Below are positions 21,736 through 32,071 of a stretch of 64,000 nucleotides of DNA, piece by piece. The notes below the pieces were generated by a model, which was not told where the DNA came from, made no database searches, and saw nothing but the letters and a program-made list of their open reading frames with translations. Source of the stretch: Saccharina japonica (Eukaryota > Sar > Phaeophyceae > Laminariales > Laminariaceae); the NCBI GenBank assembly GCA_008828725.1, contig MEHQ01003696.1, forward strand, positions 55,301 to 119,300. Direction: 5' to 3'. The position numbers and the translations under genes were made by a program. Within the stretch, counting starts at the first letter, position 1, and each line of letters starts with the position of its first letter.

Positions 21736-22971
21736 ATCAAACTTCCGTCCCGACTAAACTAACCCGTTCACCCAATCGACCCTGATTTCGCGAGTGCAAC
21801 GTGGGTCGATTACTCTCCTTTCTCAGCCAGCCTCGGGCATGTACGTCGTGAAGGCTACCGACTGCCATCTACCTGCTCACTAGAGTTGCAGCTCGGCGCG
21901 CCTTCCGCCGCCAACTGAGCCTCCCCCCCCCCCCGATTCTTCATAATTCAACACGCTCTACTGCGCCTAGTTTCGACAGCTCTTCCCGACCGTCAGTCTC
22001 AACGTCGCTACCACTTGCTCCCGTTTGCGTGGACGGTTTCCAACCGCGAAACGATAGCCTGACCGCCAACGGTGACCCCCCTCCGTGAGTGGCGGGTGTA
22101 TGGCGAGCAGATCCAGCAGTGCTTCGGACGCTCTAACCGGAACGTCTCCCAGCGTTCGCGACTTTGCGGCTCGCGTACAGGTGATCGTGCATCCCGCCGC
22201 CTTTCATTGTGTTTTTGACGCCACAAACCGCGCCGGTAAAAATGACATTCGTGTACTCAGCAATGCGGCTTGTACTTCGCCTCGAAGAAAATAAAACCGT
22301 CATACGTCTGAAGAAACTTGGGGGTGAGTAATCCCGTCCGCCCGCAGCTCCGACGGTCGACACTCTAAACGTTGCAACAAACGCGAGTCCCACATAATTG
22401 ACATATTCTCCGCCTACCATGCCTCCGAGGCTACTGCACTTGCCTCCCTTGTGACAAAAACGGCGCCGGTTTAGATCAGCCTGATCTGCGCGTTTTTACG
22501 CTACCCTATGTCCGCACGTGCGGTTGAAGTATATGTGTTTCAATCCCGATGCAAGAATTATCGAAACGGCCGTCTAGCTGCAGGCCGGATGTTATTTTTC
22601 CAACCGAACCCTTTAAGCGCCTGCCTGTACTGAACCCTGATTCCTATCGAGTGCCACTGGTGTCGTATCCCGTATCTGCTGCCAATTCCTACATGTGGTC
22701 GCAACGATATGTACAGCTTTCTCCCGCAATTGATACATGTCTTCTGAGCAGTGTTAAGCTACCCGTCCACGGTGCCTCCGCCGGGAGTTGAGGATGCGCC
22801 TTGAGAAGCTCCGGCAGTGCTGTCGGCAGCTCCCACCGCCACCCGCCCCCCACCCTCCAACCCCACCTCGTTGCGAGCCGCCTTCGAGCGGTTGTGCGCT
22901 CCGCTCTCTTCCGGCTCTCCTCCGACGCCCGGAGACCGCACCTTCCCTGCAAGAACAATATGTCGACGCAT
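21736..22971. other. Intergenic ~1.2 kb, GC-rich, nothing recognised
   Basis: Pro/Gly/Arg-rich frames around 22690-23000 appear on both strands and reflect composition. No domain or repeat partner recognised. Confidence 0.4.
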
Positions 22972-23476
22972 GACGCATGCTACAATAGAGGTGCATCACC
23001 TTTTTTTCTGGAGCTCCTTATCTGAAGAGCTTTATACGTCACCCAAAACTAATTTTGGAGGAAAGTATAAGTGCTACCAGACGCATGCTACGATAGAGGT
23101 GCACCATGTTTGTTTCTGAGCTCCTCACTTATGGAGCGTCATACCTCACCGAAAAAACTGATTTTGGAGGAAAATAAAAGTGCTGCCGGATGCGAAATCT
23201 ATTGACCGAAGTACACCCTGAAACATGATTCGTCACAAACATGAAAGTCCGACGAATTTGGGTTAAGAAGCCCGATTGTTCAGAAAACGATTCAGCCAAA
23301 CAGTTTTACCTCTACCGCAGCACGCGTCCAAAGTGCCTCCCGATGAACAATCCCATGGCCAGAAACAAGATTGCACCAAAATAATGGCAGCAGTCCGCCA
23401 ATTTTGGGTCAAGGAGCTCGATCATTCAGAAACCTTTTCAGCCAAAAAAGTGATATCTCTATCCTAGCACGCGTCG
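22972..23476 (+). mobile_element. MITE-A copy with another MITE-A nested inside
   Basis: The outer copy begins GACGCATGCTACAATAGAGG at 22972 and resumes after the inner one with GTGCCTCCCGATGAACAATC, ending at the inverted terminus ATCCTAGCACGCGTC by 23476. The inner copy is 23079-23330. Joining the two outer halves gives the arrangement seen in the uninterrupted copy at 58378. Confidence 0.8.
23079..23330 (+). mobile_element. MITE-A copy, inner, near-complete (252 bp)
   Basis: TIRs AGACGCATGCTACGATAGAG and TGGACGCGTGCTGCGGTAGAG (reverse complement of the right end). It is flanked by AAGTGCTACC at 23069-23078 and AAGTGCCTCC at 23331-23340, a probable 9-10-bp target duplication with two differences. 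Duplications of this length are usual for Mutator-like elements, which suggests, but does not prove, that superfamily. Confidence 0.8.
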
Positions 23477-23742
23477 CATTCTACGGTAGCCTGCACTGCA
23501 TGCAGGTGCACCAGTTGTTGTTTCTGAGGGTGGTCACCTGAGGAGCTCTGTACCTCGCGCAAACACTATTATAATAGTAGTTTTGAAGGAAATTGGAAGT
23601 GCTATATACCCGAGGAACGATCCCATAAACTGACACGACTGTACAACGACACATACTGCAACGCAAAAATGAAATCCCGACGGGGTTTTGGGTTAAAGGG
23701 CCCATATTAACGACTATAAAATAAATTCAATTTTGACAAAAA

Positions 23743-25355
23743 AGATAGTATAGCTGTCGCTAGGAGCTCGCGCAGCAGGATATTAGCAACTATCGTCAAC
23801 TTGTGTGCATTGTGGGGAAAAAACAAAGCCAGAAAAAACATGATGTGCGCTGGTGGCAGTTAGCAAAAATCATTGATGATGTTGATTGTATTCTGACGAC
23901 GCCCTTCCCTGCAGACCCTCCCCCCCTAAGCCAGGTGTTCACACAGTTTCTATACTACCGTTGACCATTGCGCGTTTGGTCCGCCAACAGTCTGAGCCTA
24001 ACCTCTTCAACCAACGTTGCTCTGAGCACGGGTGACTGTCCCAGTCTGTTTAGCCTATCGAAAGGCATCGGCTCCACGATGAGATCGACGATGCGTTTCG
24101 CCCGACTGAGACAAACAAACGTCAATCCCGTGCATGCCTCTCTTTTGCCCAAATCTATCACAGCCATGGAAAGCGTCTGTCCCTGTGATTTGTGCATCGT
24201 TAAAGCCCAACAAAGCATTAGCGGCAGCTGTGCCCTAGTCATAGTGCTGCCTTCGCCGTTTTAGCCGCACGTCAACCATGTGGCTTCAACGGGGGAAATG
24301 TGCACACCCCCCCTGTACCTATCCTCGGATGACCAAGGGGGGCCTGTGTACCCCTGAAACAGAACAAAAACGTATAGAGGTGGGGCTGGCGCCGGCGTTC
24401 CCTCTGCATACACTATCTCAACTACTTCCCCGCGAATCCCGTTGACCAGCCCCACTTCCTGCCACGGGTTTTTGGTGAGCATAACCTTCGAGCCATTTGC
24501 CAAGAAAAGTAGTATATCTAAACCCCCGGCCGCATCCGACGGCGCACGCTTTGCCGTTGCGCAGTTGTGATTTGCGGCGGACATGATAACTGGATTAGCA
24601 ATACCTCGTACCTTCTCGCCGTTGTATCTATTGACCTCGTGCTTGGAATAGAAAAGCTGAATGTACGTGCATGACGGTTTGCACAAACACATAATTTGAG
24701 AGAGAAGGCTCATAGACTGTACGTACACACCCACGCACAGGCAGAAGAGAAAGACGCTACCCACACCCACACCCAGGACACATCAGCCAGGGCCACCTTC
24801 GGGCTCGGAGTCTGGCACTCTCCCTTCCTGCGTCGACTGGCGCTTGCGGTGTACAGATTCCCAGCTGCTGTTGTTGCAGTCCTTGTAGCTGTGCTCCCAC
24901 TTGTGTGTTCGTGTCTAGCTCGCGAACAGGTTCCAGACTTGACATGTTGAGATCGGCCAGCAGAAAGACAAATAGAGCAGCAGAACACAGGCCAAGGAGC
25001 GCGGTTCGGGAAGCTCCCATCTATTTGTGGGACTGCAGCAGCCGCGACTGCGCTGGCAGCCGCGACTGCGCTGTGTGCCGGGGGTCTGGTAGGCCGGTGT
25101 AACACTGAGTTGTTATTGTTTTGCTCCGGGGCGGTGACGACGTAGACACATAAAATCCCGAGAATTTTTGTTTGGTGTTCTTTGCACATATAAATGTAGA
25201 CAAATAAAAATCTGAGAATTTGAGGAAAAGTGCCGACAGAAAAGTGCAGACAGAATCAACTGTTTAATCAAGTAAAAAAACGGTCGACGCTTTTTTGCGA
25301 GGGGTCCCTATCACGAGAGGCTTGGTCAAGATTAGAAACTCGCATTCGCTCGTGA
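23743..25355 (-). mobile_element. Helicase-bearing element (Helitron-like candidate), 1.6 kb
   Basis: It interrupts foldback unit 1 with precise edges on both sides. The left end is AGATAGTATAGCTGTCGCTA, and the right end has an inverted pair TATCACGAG / CTCGTGATA separated by ~30 bases. The same ends occur at 41076-41640 with a different, shorter interior. On the minus strand it carries the end of a PIF1-type helicase. No HUH replication domain and no canonical CTRR terminus are visible, so Helitron membership is an inference. Confidence 0.6.
23955..24700 (-). pseudogene. PIF1-type DNA helicase, C-terminal part, with in-frame stop
   Basis: The minus frame from about 24700 reads a helicase 2B-like region: LFYSKHEVNRYN, then LLFLANGSKVMLTKNPWQEVGLVNG and GEVVEIVY, a phosphate/loop pattern usual in PIF1-like helicases of Helitrons. 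It is broken by a TAA at 24261-24263, and the same frame continues with QLPLMLCWALTMHKSQGQ and GLTFVCLSRAK, the C-terminal motifs (HKSQG, LSR) that close the ATP site. The C-terminus at 23955 looks complete. Walker A and B motifs are absent: sequence upstream of 24700 shows no helicase match, so the 5' half is lost or in another exon. As it stands it cannot encode an active helicase. Confidence 0.8.
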
Positions 25356-25864
25356 TAAAATTCAAATTCGCTCTTCATTGGTCAACACACGCACCAGCAC
25401 CAAAGCTTATACCCCAAGATCCTAATATTTGGTGCTGGTGAGTGTGTTTACCAATGAAAAGCGAGTTTTAGTATTAGTTTTTTCAAATTGAATTTATTTT
25501 ATACTCGTTAATATGGGCTGGCCCATATTAACGAGTACTGGTATAAAATAAATTCAAATTGGAAAAATAAAAAATAAAATTCGCTTTTCATTGGTCAACA
25601 CCCGCACCAGCACCCCCCAAGATCCCCTATTATTTGGTGCTGGTGCGCGTGTTGACCAATGAAAAGCGGATTTGATTTTGTTTTTTTTTCCAAATTGAAT
25701 ATTTTGTTTTTTCGTTAAAACGGGCCCTAAGGAGCCCGATCATTCAGAAAATATGTCAGCGAAAAGGTGCTACTTCTATCGTAGCACGCGTCTATTCCTG
25801 TCCTCGAATAGGGGACCTGCGCTTCTCCGTGGAACACGACAAGAAGGTTAAGCCTATTGCGGTG

Positions 25865-26850
25865 CATGCACTGCAGGGGTGAACATCCCCGCTCAGTCTG
25901 CACCTGAAACTGATTGCGCCTTCCGCGAGATCTGTACTGACGACGCGGGGAAAAGGGGGTGACTAGCTAGAGCCCTCGAGCTCAAGCAGCGGCCGGGTGT
26001 GAACTTCCTATTAAGCTGGAAAGGGGGTAACTGGTCGTTTGTTCCTGCCCTTCTTCCTGAAGTATATGAACCCGCCACGAACACTTGCGATACTACTAAC
26101 CGGGTTTCAATACACTGGTGGATCTGGTCCTGTGTTGAAACAAGCCTACTTTATCGTGTAATACTGTAGTGGCTCGGCGGAGACGAGTGAAACCGGCCGT
26201 CGTTCTCATGTACAACGTGGGACCTGTTTTTGCTTCTGTGTATGAAATCGGAGTAAGGCTTCTGCGTTGCGTGAATGTACTGAAGGGGTAGACGGCCCCA
26301 CTGAATCTGCACCGGAAACTGAATGGGCCTCCCGCGAGATCGGTACTGACGACGTACGACGGAGGCGGTAACGGGCCCTCGAACTCAAGCAGCGGCGGAG
26401 GGTGAACATTGTCTTCATTCTGAAGGGGGATATCTGGCCCTCTGTTCACGTCCTGACTCCTGAAATGAAGGAACCTTCGACGAACACTTGCGGCACTGAC
26501 CGATTGCCAATGAAATGGGGGATCTGGCCCTCTGTTAAACTCGTCCCTTTTATCGTGTACTATCGACTGTCGGGGAAGTGCGGTAACTGGCACGTTTACC
26601 CATGTATAAACGTGGAGTGCTTACACGTTTATTTTTTCTGTCGCTGAAATCTGAATGAGGCTTCGGTGGTGGGTGTACCGAAGGGACGACCCACGCGGGG
26701 GGGGAAACTCGCCCTGGAACTCAAGCAGCGGCGAGGGGCGAACCTTCTCTGAAATCTGAAGGGGGTAACTATAGGGTAACTGGCCCTCTTTTCACGCCCG
26801 CCCGCGGTCTTTGGAAATGAATTAACCTTCGGCCTGGTGCGCATGAGAAT
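25865..26850. repeat. Degenerate ~340-410-bp tandem repeat, three units
   Basis: CTCAAGCAGCGGC recurs at ~25980, 26389 and 26718, each followed by a GTGAAC or CGAACCTTC word and AAGGGGG-TAACTGG-CCTC. The words GCACCTGAAACTGA and GCACCGGAAACTGA with CGCGAGATC-GTACTGACGACG recur at ~25900 and 26310. On the minus strand each unit keeps the peptide word RRCLSSRA open, so it may once have encoded a repeat protein, but frames change between units. Confidence 0.7.
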
Positions 26851-27404
26851 CTCTGCCCTCTAAAGCCGACAGCATAATGCTGTAGTTTGGTGTAAGCGGC
26901 CGACGTAAAACTCTAGAGCAATTTGTTCCATGTGTACGTCCTGCTGCGTTTGTTCGATATACATACTCGTACGAATACATGATACGCAATAATCATGTAC
27001 GTACAAGTAACATGATACGTACTATTCATGTAATCACGAGTATCCGGTTCCGTCTACCTGGTATGATACCAGGTGCTATATACTTATGTACAACATCCAA
27101 CAGTACGAGTACGGGTATGAGTAAACTCGGCCCGATTCATTTTCTGCCCTATGCTATGACATGTTTCCCGACTCGTCTCACGGTGAACATTGGACCAGCC
27201 AACAACCGGCAGCGCCCTCGTAATAGTGATGGGGGAGTCGATGATGCGTGCGACGGGCACAACGTCCCGGCTGGAGCAGGTAATGCTGTACTTGAACTGC
27301 CATCTACCCGCGTGTTGCCTATATAGTGGCCGCGCGACAAGACCATCCTTTCGCCCTCCCGGCAAATTTGATCGACTAAACTTGGGTCGCTATCTTCTAT
27401 ATCA
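26851..27404. other. Intergenic; short palindrome near 27055
   Basis: Contains the palindrome ACCTGGTATGATACCAGGT at about 27056-27074. Otherwise unrecognised; TACGTAC-type words are frequent at 26940-27030. Confidence 0.45.
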
Positions 27405-27625
27405 CGAAGACGTCACGATACCCCCAATTACAAGACCAGCTCCGCCTGAAGAGGAGACAGCGCACTCCTTCGTGTACTCCGTACTGTCGTAGCTCGTTGC
27501 GTTCGCTGTCTTAGACAGACTGGACCTGGACGCTTTCACGTCGCTGTTCATCGTCCGTCGGCCTTCGCTACGTTACTCGAATTCAAACCACCTCACAAAC
27601 GCCAGTATCCTGCGGAAAACAACGG
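27405..27625 (+). repeat. Dispersed repeat R21/27, copy 2
   Basis: Aligned partner of 21250-21505. No coding frame is conserved between the two. Confidence 0.65.
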
Positions 27626-28658
27626 TTTTTCAGATCTCGAGACAGTAGACTTACGGGACCAATAAGACGAACTCACGGAGCAAAGGGCCACGGTCAATGC
27701 CGGGAGCACCACCTGCTGCGGCCAAGAGCCTGTGCACTGCCACGGCCTTAGAGCACTATTAATAAGTGTATCCTTCCGGGTGAGATACTCCGCAAGCATC
27801 GCCGCGCTCATTGCTCATCGTCCCACGAGCGTTCGTCTCGAGAGAGCCGCCTTTACCAGTATGCTGAACTTTTATCTACTGTAGGATGTGCCTCTACAGT
27901 TGATGCAACGCAGTCCATTGTGGCCCGCAAGGATAGTGGCGACAGCCGTACGTACCGCGTACGGGATGCAGGCCCCACAAGTTGTGCGCGTCTGCGTCTA
28001 GATGTGGAACACTCACAACGACATCGACCCTATATTTCGTAAGTTGGGCCGTCGGTGTCTTGAGTCTTCATACAGCAGCAGTACACACAGGAACACAGAA
28101 ACCCAGAACAAGACGGCAATAGCAAGCAGCCGTTCAGGGTAGCCAACCGGGGTGCAACTTCGGTTGACCTAGGTATAACCACAGCAGCGTACAACAGCCA
28201 CAGCCGATGATAGACGAAGGAGTACGGGCGGTACGTACAGCAGCAAGCAGTACGTTGTCAAATGGAAAACCGACTGCTGCGATGAGGAGAAGGAGAGAGA
28301 AGGTAGGTCGTGGTCACAGATCGACCCCAAAAGAGAGAATTACTTCGCAGAACGGCGCCGTTTGCTACCTGGTGGGGGATGAGTTTGCTGTATTGACCCA
28401 TGTGGTTCTCGTGAGGAAAGAGAGCCAGGGCCGGCAACTGGCAGCGCTCAAAGCGTGGCAGCGCCCGTGAGCTAAAAACTAACCAAATCCCGCCGCGTTT
28501 TCGGGGCATTTACCATTACCCCCCCGAACAAATTAGCGCTATTTGATTCGAACACCCTCATTGTAATGCTGGAACCACACGGTAGCCACATAGCATTCCC
28601 CGCTTCCTATATTTTATCCTCGATAATAGTTCAGTACCTGGCATAGTTGTAGCGGTAA
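27626..28658. other. Intergenic ~1 kb, nothing recognised
   Basis: Short frames only. No repeat partner recognised. Confidence 0.4.
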
Positions 28659-28950
28659 AGGCGGCTCTCGAGACGAACGCTCGTGGGATGAGCAACGCGC
28701 GCGGCGATGCTGGTGCAGTGTCTCGCCCGGAAGGATACATCTGCTCTTCGGCCGTGGCCGTGCGCAGGCCCTCGCCAGCAGCAGCAGGTGGTGCCCTGAG
28801 CATTGGCAGTGGCCCTCCGCTCCGTGAGTTCGTCTTTGTTTGCATCGTTGCTTGGATTTCCCACTGTGTTGCTCGTACTCGTAAACCACTCTGTCCCGAA
28901 ATATTAGCCCCGTTTTTTATTGCCAAAACGGTAGGCCTGGGCACTGGCAA
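28659..28950 (+). repeat. Duplicated Ala-rich segment, copy 1
   Basis: Aligns with 29795-30085 over ~280 bases. The plus frame from 28688 (MSNARGDAGAVSR..PPLREFVFVCIVAW) matches the plus frame from 29823 without frameshift, and the opposite-strand frame is conserved too. Copy 1 has a 3-4 Ala codon run where copy 2 has about 14. A small gene pair on either strand is possible, but conserved openness on both strands prevents a choice. Confidence 0.6.
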
Positions 28951-29794
28951 ATGATGTGCTGACAGTACTGTAGTACTGTAATAATCTACAGACTAACCCT
29001 GCGAGTCTTTCACCTGTAGTTTTATCTTACGTACGTCCACGAAGCACGCCATATTATAGTGCGGAAACCCACGAAATGGGTTTCGGGAGGAGACAGGATC
29101 GAGAAGCTGAGAAGCTCTCCGCCACCCCCCGGGTGTTGGGCCTTTTCACGCCTTCCTTCCCTCCTTCCGCATTTATCATCATTGGTCTCTTTTCCTGCGT
29201 TGAGTACCTGATACATTCGCTCGGCGTTACTCGCTCCGCTCGGCCAGTATACTGCTGCAATGCAGCTCGTATGGTCATTGATTTTGACGACAGCATAATC
29301 GCTACTGGCTGAGTCAGCCAGTGCCCAGTACAAACAAAAGGTGCTTCTTGTTCAAGATAAGCCCCTTTTTTGGTGCAAAAAAGGTGCATGTTTTTCAAGA
29401 CAGGGTGGTAAAGGATACCAGTATTCGAAACAAAAAAAAGCAGAGCAGCACATCGTCCGGGCCAGGAATAAGCAACATAAGGCACTCGCCGTCGAAGGCG
29501 CCAGTACGTTATGCGTGCAGCATTGCTAGCTTGTCCTCGATGCGTCGCTGTGTATATATACACTACTACGGGTCGCGCGGAGGTGCTAAAGAAAATACTC
29601 CGGCGTTGCACGGTCCCGATGATCCGACCTGGCCGTCGTATTTCGTTTTCTCCGGCTCTGTTCGAACATATAAAGACCATTCACGATAAAAAAAAACTTC
29701 ACGTATTGTTCGTGCCTACATAGCGGTAAAATTGTCAACAACAGCATCCCCCTCTCTCTCTTCGTTCATTCTCCAATTTTTAATGCGTCCCCCA
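28951..29794. other. Spacer between the Ala-rich copies, nothing recognised
   Basis: A minus-strand open frame of 208 codons (29680-29054) lies here. It shows no domain and overlaps plus-strand frames of similar quality, so I do not call it. Confidence 0.4.
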
Positions 29795-30085
29795 TTCAGA
29801 TCTCGAGACGAGCGCCATTGAGATGAGCACGGCGCGAGGCGATGCTGGTGCGGCATCTCGCCTCGAAGAGCACACCTGCTCTCCGACCGTGACAGTGAAC
29901 AGATCCTTGGCAGCAGCAGCAGCAGCCGCCGCAGCAGCAGCAGCAGCAGCAGAAGGTGCTCCGAGCATCGACCGTGGTCCTTCGCTCCGTGAGTTCGTCT
30001 TTATTTGCATCCTTGCTTGGGTTTCCCAATTTGTTGCTCCTACTCGTGTACCGCTCTGTCCCGAAATGTAAGCCCGTGTTTATTG
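29795..30085 (+). repeat. Duplicated Ala-rich segment, copy 2, with CAG tract
   Basis: Partner of 28659-28950. The CAG/GCC run at 29911-29952 gives about 14 alanines in the plus frame. CAG expansion is the main length difference between the two copies. The frame ends at 30071 with a hydrophobic segment REFVFICILAWVSQF. Confidence 0.6.
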
Positions 30086-31069
30086 CATATTACTGCAAAA
30101 CAAAATGCTTCTTGTTCGTTCTCTGCATACTGTTTTTACTTAGTCGCATGCGAACGACAGTAAGCTAGCCGTTGGGCGTGCCGCTTTACGAAAAGATAGC
30201 CAATAGCACACGCATATCGTCTGGCTCGTCTCATGTGCTTCCTCCTTCATTGGCCCAGGATTACACATTTTTTTAACAACTACTGTACGCTTTTTTTCGG
30301 ACCTGAAGCTCGCAGCCGGCCTTGGCTAACAGCAATTCAGGCTCTTGCCGTTAGAGCCTCATCGTTTGTGGTTCATACAAAATCGACAAGAAGTTTACAC
30401 GGACCAGCAGATTGAGCGATGTTCGATACCCCTGCAGCAGCAAGTACTGGAACGGTGGGGGCTACTATTCGTCAGCCCCCTGATATAACGGGCTGCATAC
30501 ATCTCTCAAAACAACAGTAATTGCAGATTAAACCTAAATGGAACCTCGGATAGGCTACTGAAGCATCCAGACGAAGGTTTATTAACATCAGCCACAAGGT
30601 ATAGCAGAGGTATAGGGCACTTGTAGTGGACGGGCCGTATCTGACAGACTCCTTGTGGCTCAACACATTCCCGTCTATCGTCGAATGACTCCAGGCGTGC
30701 ATGTTTTGTCGTTAAATCGGTAGGATTCGCTTGGTAGTTGGAGCAGTGCTACCGCGGGGCTGTGCGGCTTACTCCTTACCACCAGCCCCTCTATATTAAC
30801 CTGTTACCGAACACCGTCCGTGCACTGTTAGTCCTCCAGTACGCCATGAGTCTGGTATCGTTGTTTGTTTTCATCAGAGAGGGTCATATGCAACAATAGG
30901 GGACCCGGCGAGTAGTTATGATAGCTTACCACAACGCTTGAAAACATGGCAAACCGCACGCACATGGCCGTATCGTCACACCTTCCTTGCCTGTACCGTT
31001 TGAGCAAAGCTCACCATACATATTGAATCACAAAAAGCACAGACATATGGTGCTTCCGCCGTCTCAACT
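30086..31069. other. Intergenic ~1 kb upstream of copy B
   Basis: Nothing recognised. It would have to hold the promoter and any first exon of copy B. Confidence 0.4.
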
Positions 31070-31142
31070 GTAACGCACACCCTCTCCCCAATCTGCCATC
31101 TGCCGCCTTGTGCTTATCGATCTTCGTCTTCGGGTTGTACAG
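31070..31142 (+). other. Candidate 73-nt intron, 5' of copy B
   Basis: Starts GTAACG and ends TTGTACAG after a pyrimidine-rich stretch. It aligns with the 72-nt segments before copies C (38010-38081) and E (56033-56104), sharing CCCAATC about 20 bases in. The next exon would begin with CT completing a codon, the same phase as in C and E. No in-frame ATG was found in the presumed first exon. Confidence 0.45.
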
Positions 31143-31162
31143 CTGACGACCCTACCTGTACG

Positions 31163-32071
31163 GTGGATCATTCGTGGGCCCATGGGCTGAACTCTGCAAG
31201 TAGGTCAGTGTCCGAGTTGGGTGAAGACCCCAATCAAACGAGCGGGCATCAGGATACCGTCCCGTCTGTGGATGAGGCCATGAGGTCGAAGTTGCGTCGG
31301 AAACACTGGGCCATGTTCCTAGCGGGAAACCTTATTTCTACTGCCGTGATGATACCGGAGACCTTCAAGCTGATCGACGGGTACGTTGGGCTTGATTCCG
31401 ACGTGGAAGGGTGCATTGAGCTGCGGAGAGAGTCTTACGATGACGTGCTACTTGCCCAGGACGCCACGATAATCACTCTGATATCTGGCCTGATATGCCA
31501 GATATACTTCTCGACCGTACAATGTCTCGTATGTCGATTGCCCCTGGATACGACTATTGAGGCGGAAGTATTGTTCTCCAGGACAACATTTTTTAACGTG
31601 TCCTGTCTGTCTCCATTTCTGTGGGCGTGGATATATACGGTCGGTGGGACAGCTAGCGCAAATCTCTATGAGGACCCATTTTGCGAGTGGCAAGGGGGGT
31701 CCGGGATCGAGTGGTTCCTGGTACTCTCCGGCAGCGCCATGATAATGGTCGGGGCATTTTTATTTATTGTGCCATTAGTAAACCTTTATTATTCGTTGGG
31801 TTCAAATTTCTCAGCTGTGCCAATCGACTATTTTAGAACGTGTTTCGGCATATTGGTTTCGTCGAGAGGTGTATTAGATCTGTTTTGGAAGCTCCAAGCA
31901 GTGGCATGGGTGTATAGAGTGGGTGGCTTTGGTTGGAAAATTTCTGTTCTCGTAGGCATCTGCAACGTGGTTGGAGTGGCGTTGACCTCGATCGGAAGTC
32001 TTGCGCCAGACTACCTCCTACGTCGCTGGCTGATGGCAACACTGCTTCGTATCCTAGCGATGTTCCGTTGA
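31163..32071 (+). CDS. Multi-pass membrane protein, family copy B (intact)
   Basis: About 263-302 residues. The open frame starts after a candidate splice acceptor at 31142. The first codon taken here is GTG at 31163 because no ATG occurs until 31280 (MRSKLRRKHW), which precedes membrane segment 1 and is the safest start if unspliced. Likely segments: WAMFLAGNLISTAVMI; IITLISGLICQIYF; LWAWIYTVGGTASA; the FLVLSGSAMIMVGAFLFIVP stretch; and the C-terminal block with FWKLQAVAWVYRVGGFG. The conserved loop CEWQGGS is present. It is closest to copy A in sequence and flank. The C-terminus after IGSLAPDYLL differs from A, probably by an old frameshift. Function unknown. Confidence 0.75.
   Translation: MDHSWAHGLNSASRSVSELGEDPNQTSGHQDTVPSVDEAMRSKLRRKHWAMFLAGNLISTAVMIPETFKLIDGYVGLDSDVEGCIELRRESYDDVLLAQDATIITLISGLICQIYFSTVQCLVCRLPLDTTIEAEVLFSRTTFFNVSCLSPFLWAWIYTVGGTASANLYEDPFCEWQGGSGIEWFLVLSGSAMIMVGAFLFIVPLVNLYYSLGSNFSAVPIDYFRTCFGILVSSRGVLDLFWKLQAVAWVYRVGGFGWKISVLVGICNVVGVALTSIGSLAPDYLLRRWLMATLLRILAMFR

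Larger units (their letters stand above)
23698..25727. mobile_element. Foldback element pair, GGGCCC ends, interrupted
   Basis: Two near-palindromic hairpin units sit head to tail. Unit 1 starts GGGCCCATATTAACGA, is interrupted at 23742, resumes at 25356 and ends near 25518. Unit 2 is 25519-25727. Each arm carries TTCATTGGTCAACAC and GCACCAGCACC, and its complement forms the other arm, so each unit folds into one long hairpin. The pair sits at a TTAA-like site of MITE-A (left TTAA, right CTAA). Confidence 0.8.
23480..25791 (+). mobile_element. MITE-A copy split by a foldback pair
   Basis: The left part (23480-23697) runs to GTTTTGGGTTAAA. The right part (25728-25791) continues TAAGGAGCCCGATCATTCAG and ends with the TIR ATCGTAGCACGCGTC. 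In other copies these two parts are contiguous (GGGTTAAGGAGCC). The left TIR has a ~14-base insertion near 23490. Confidence 0.75.

Noticed and set aside
23955..24264. Plus-strand 98-codon frame opposite the helicase
   Set aside because: It is the antisense of the helicase motifs HKSQG and LSR, which fit a known family on the minus strand.
29054..29680. 208-codon minus frame
   Set aside because: No domain or paralogue, and plus-strand frames of similar length overlap it.
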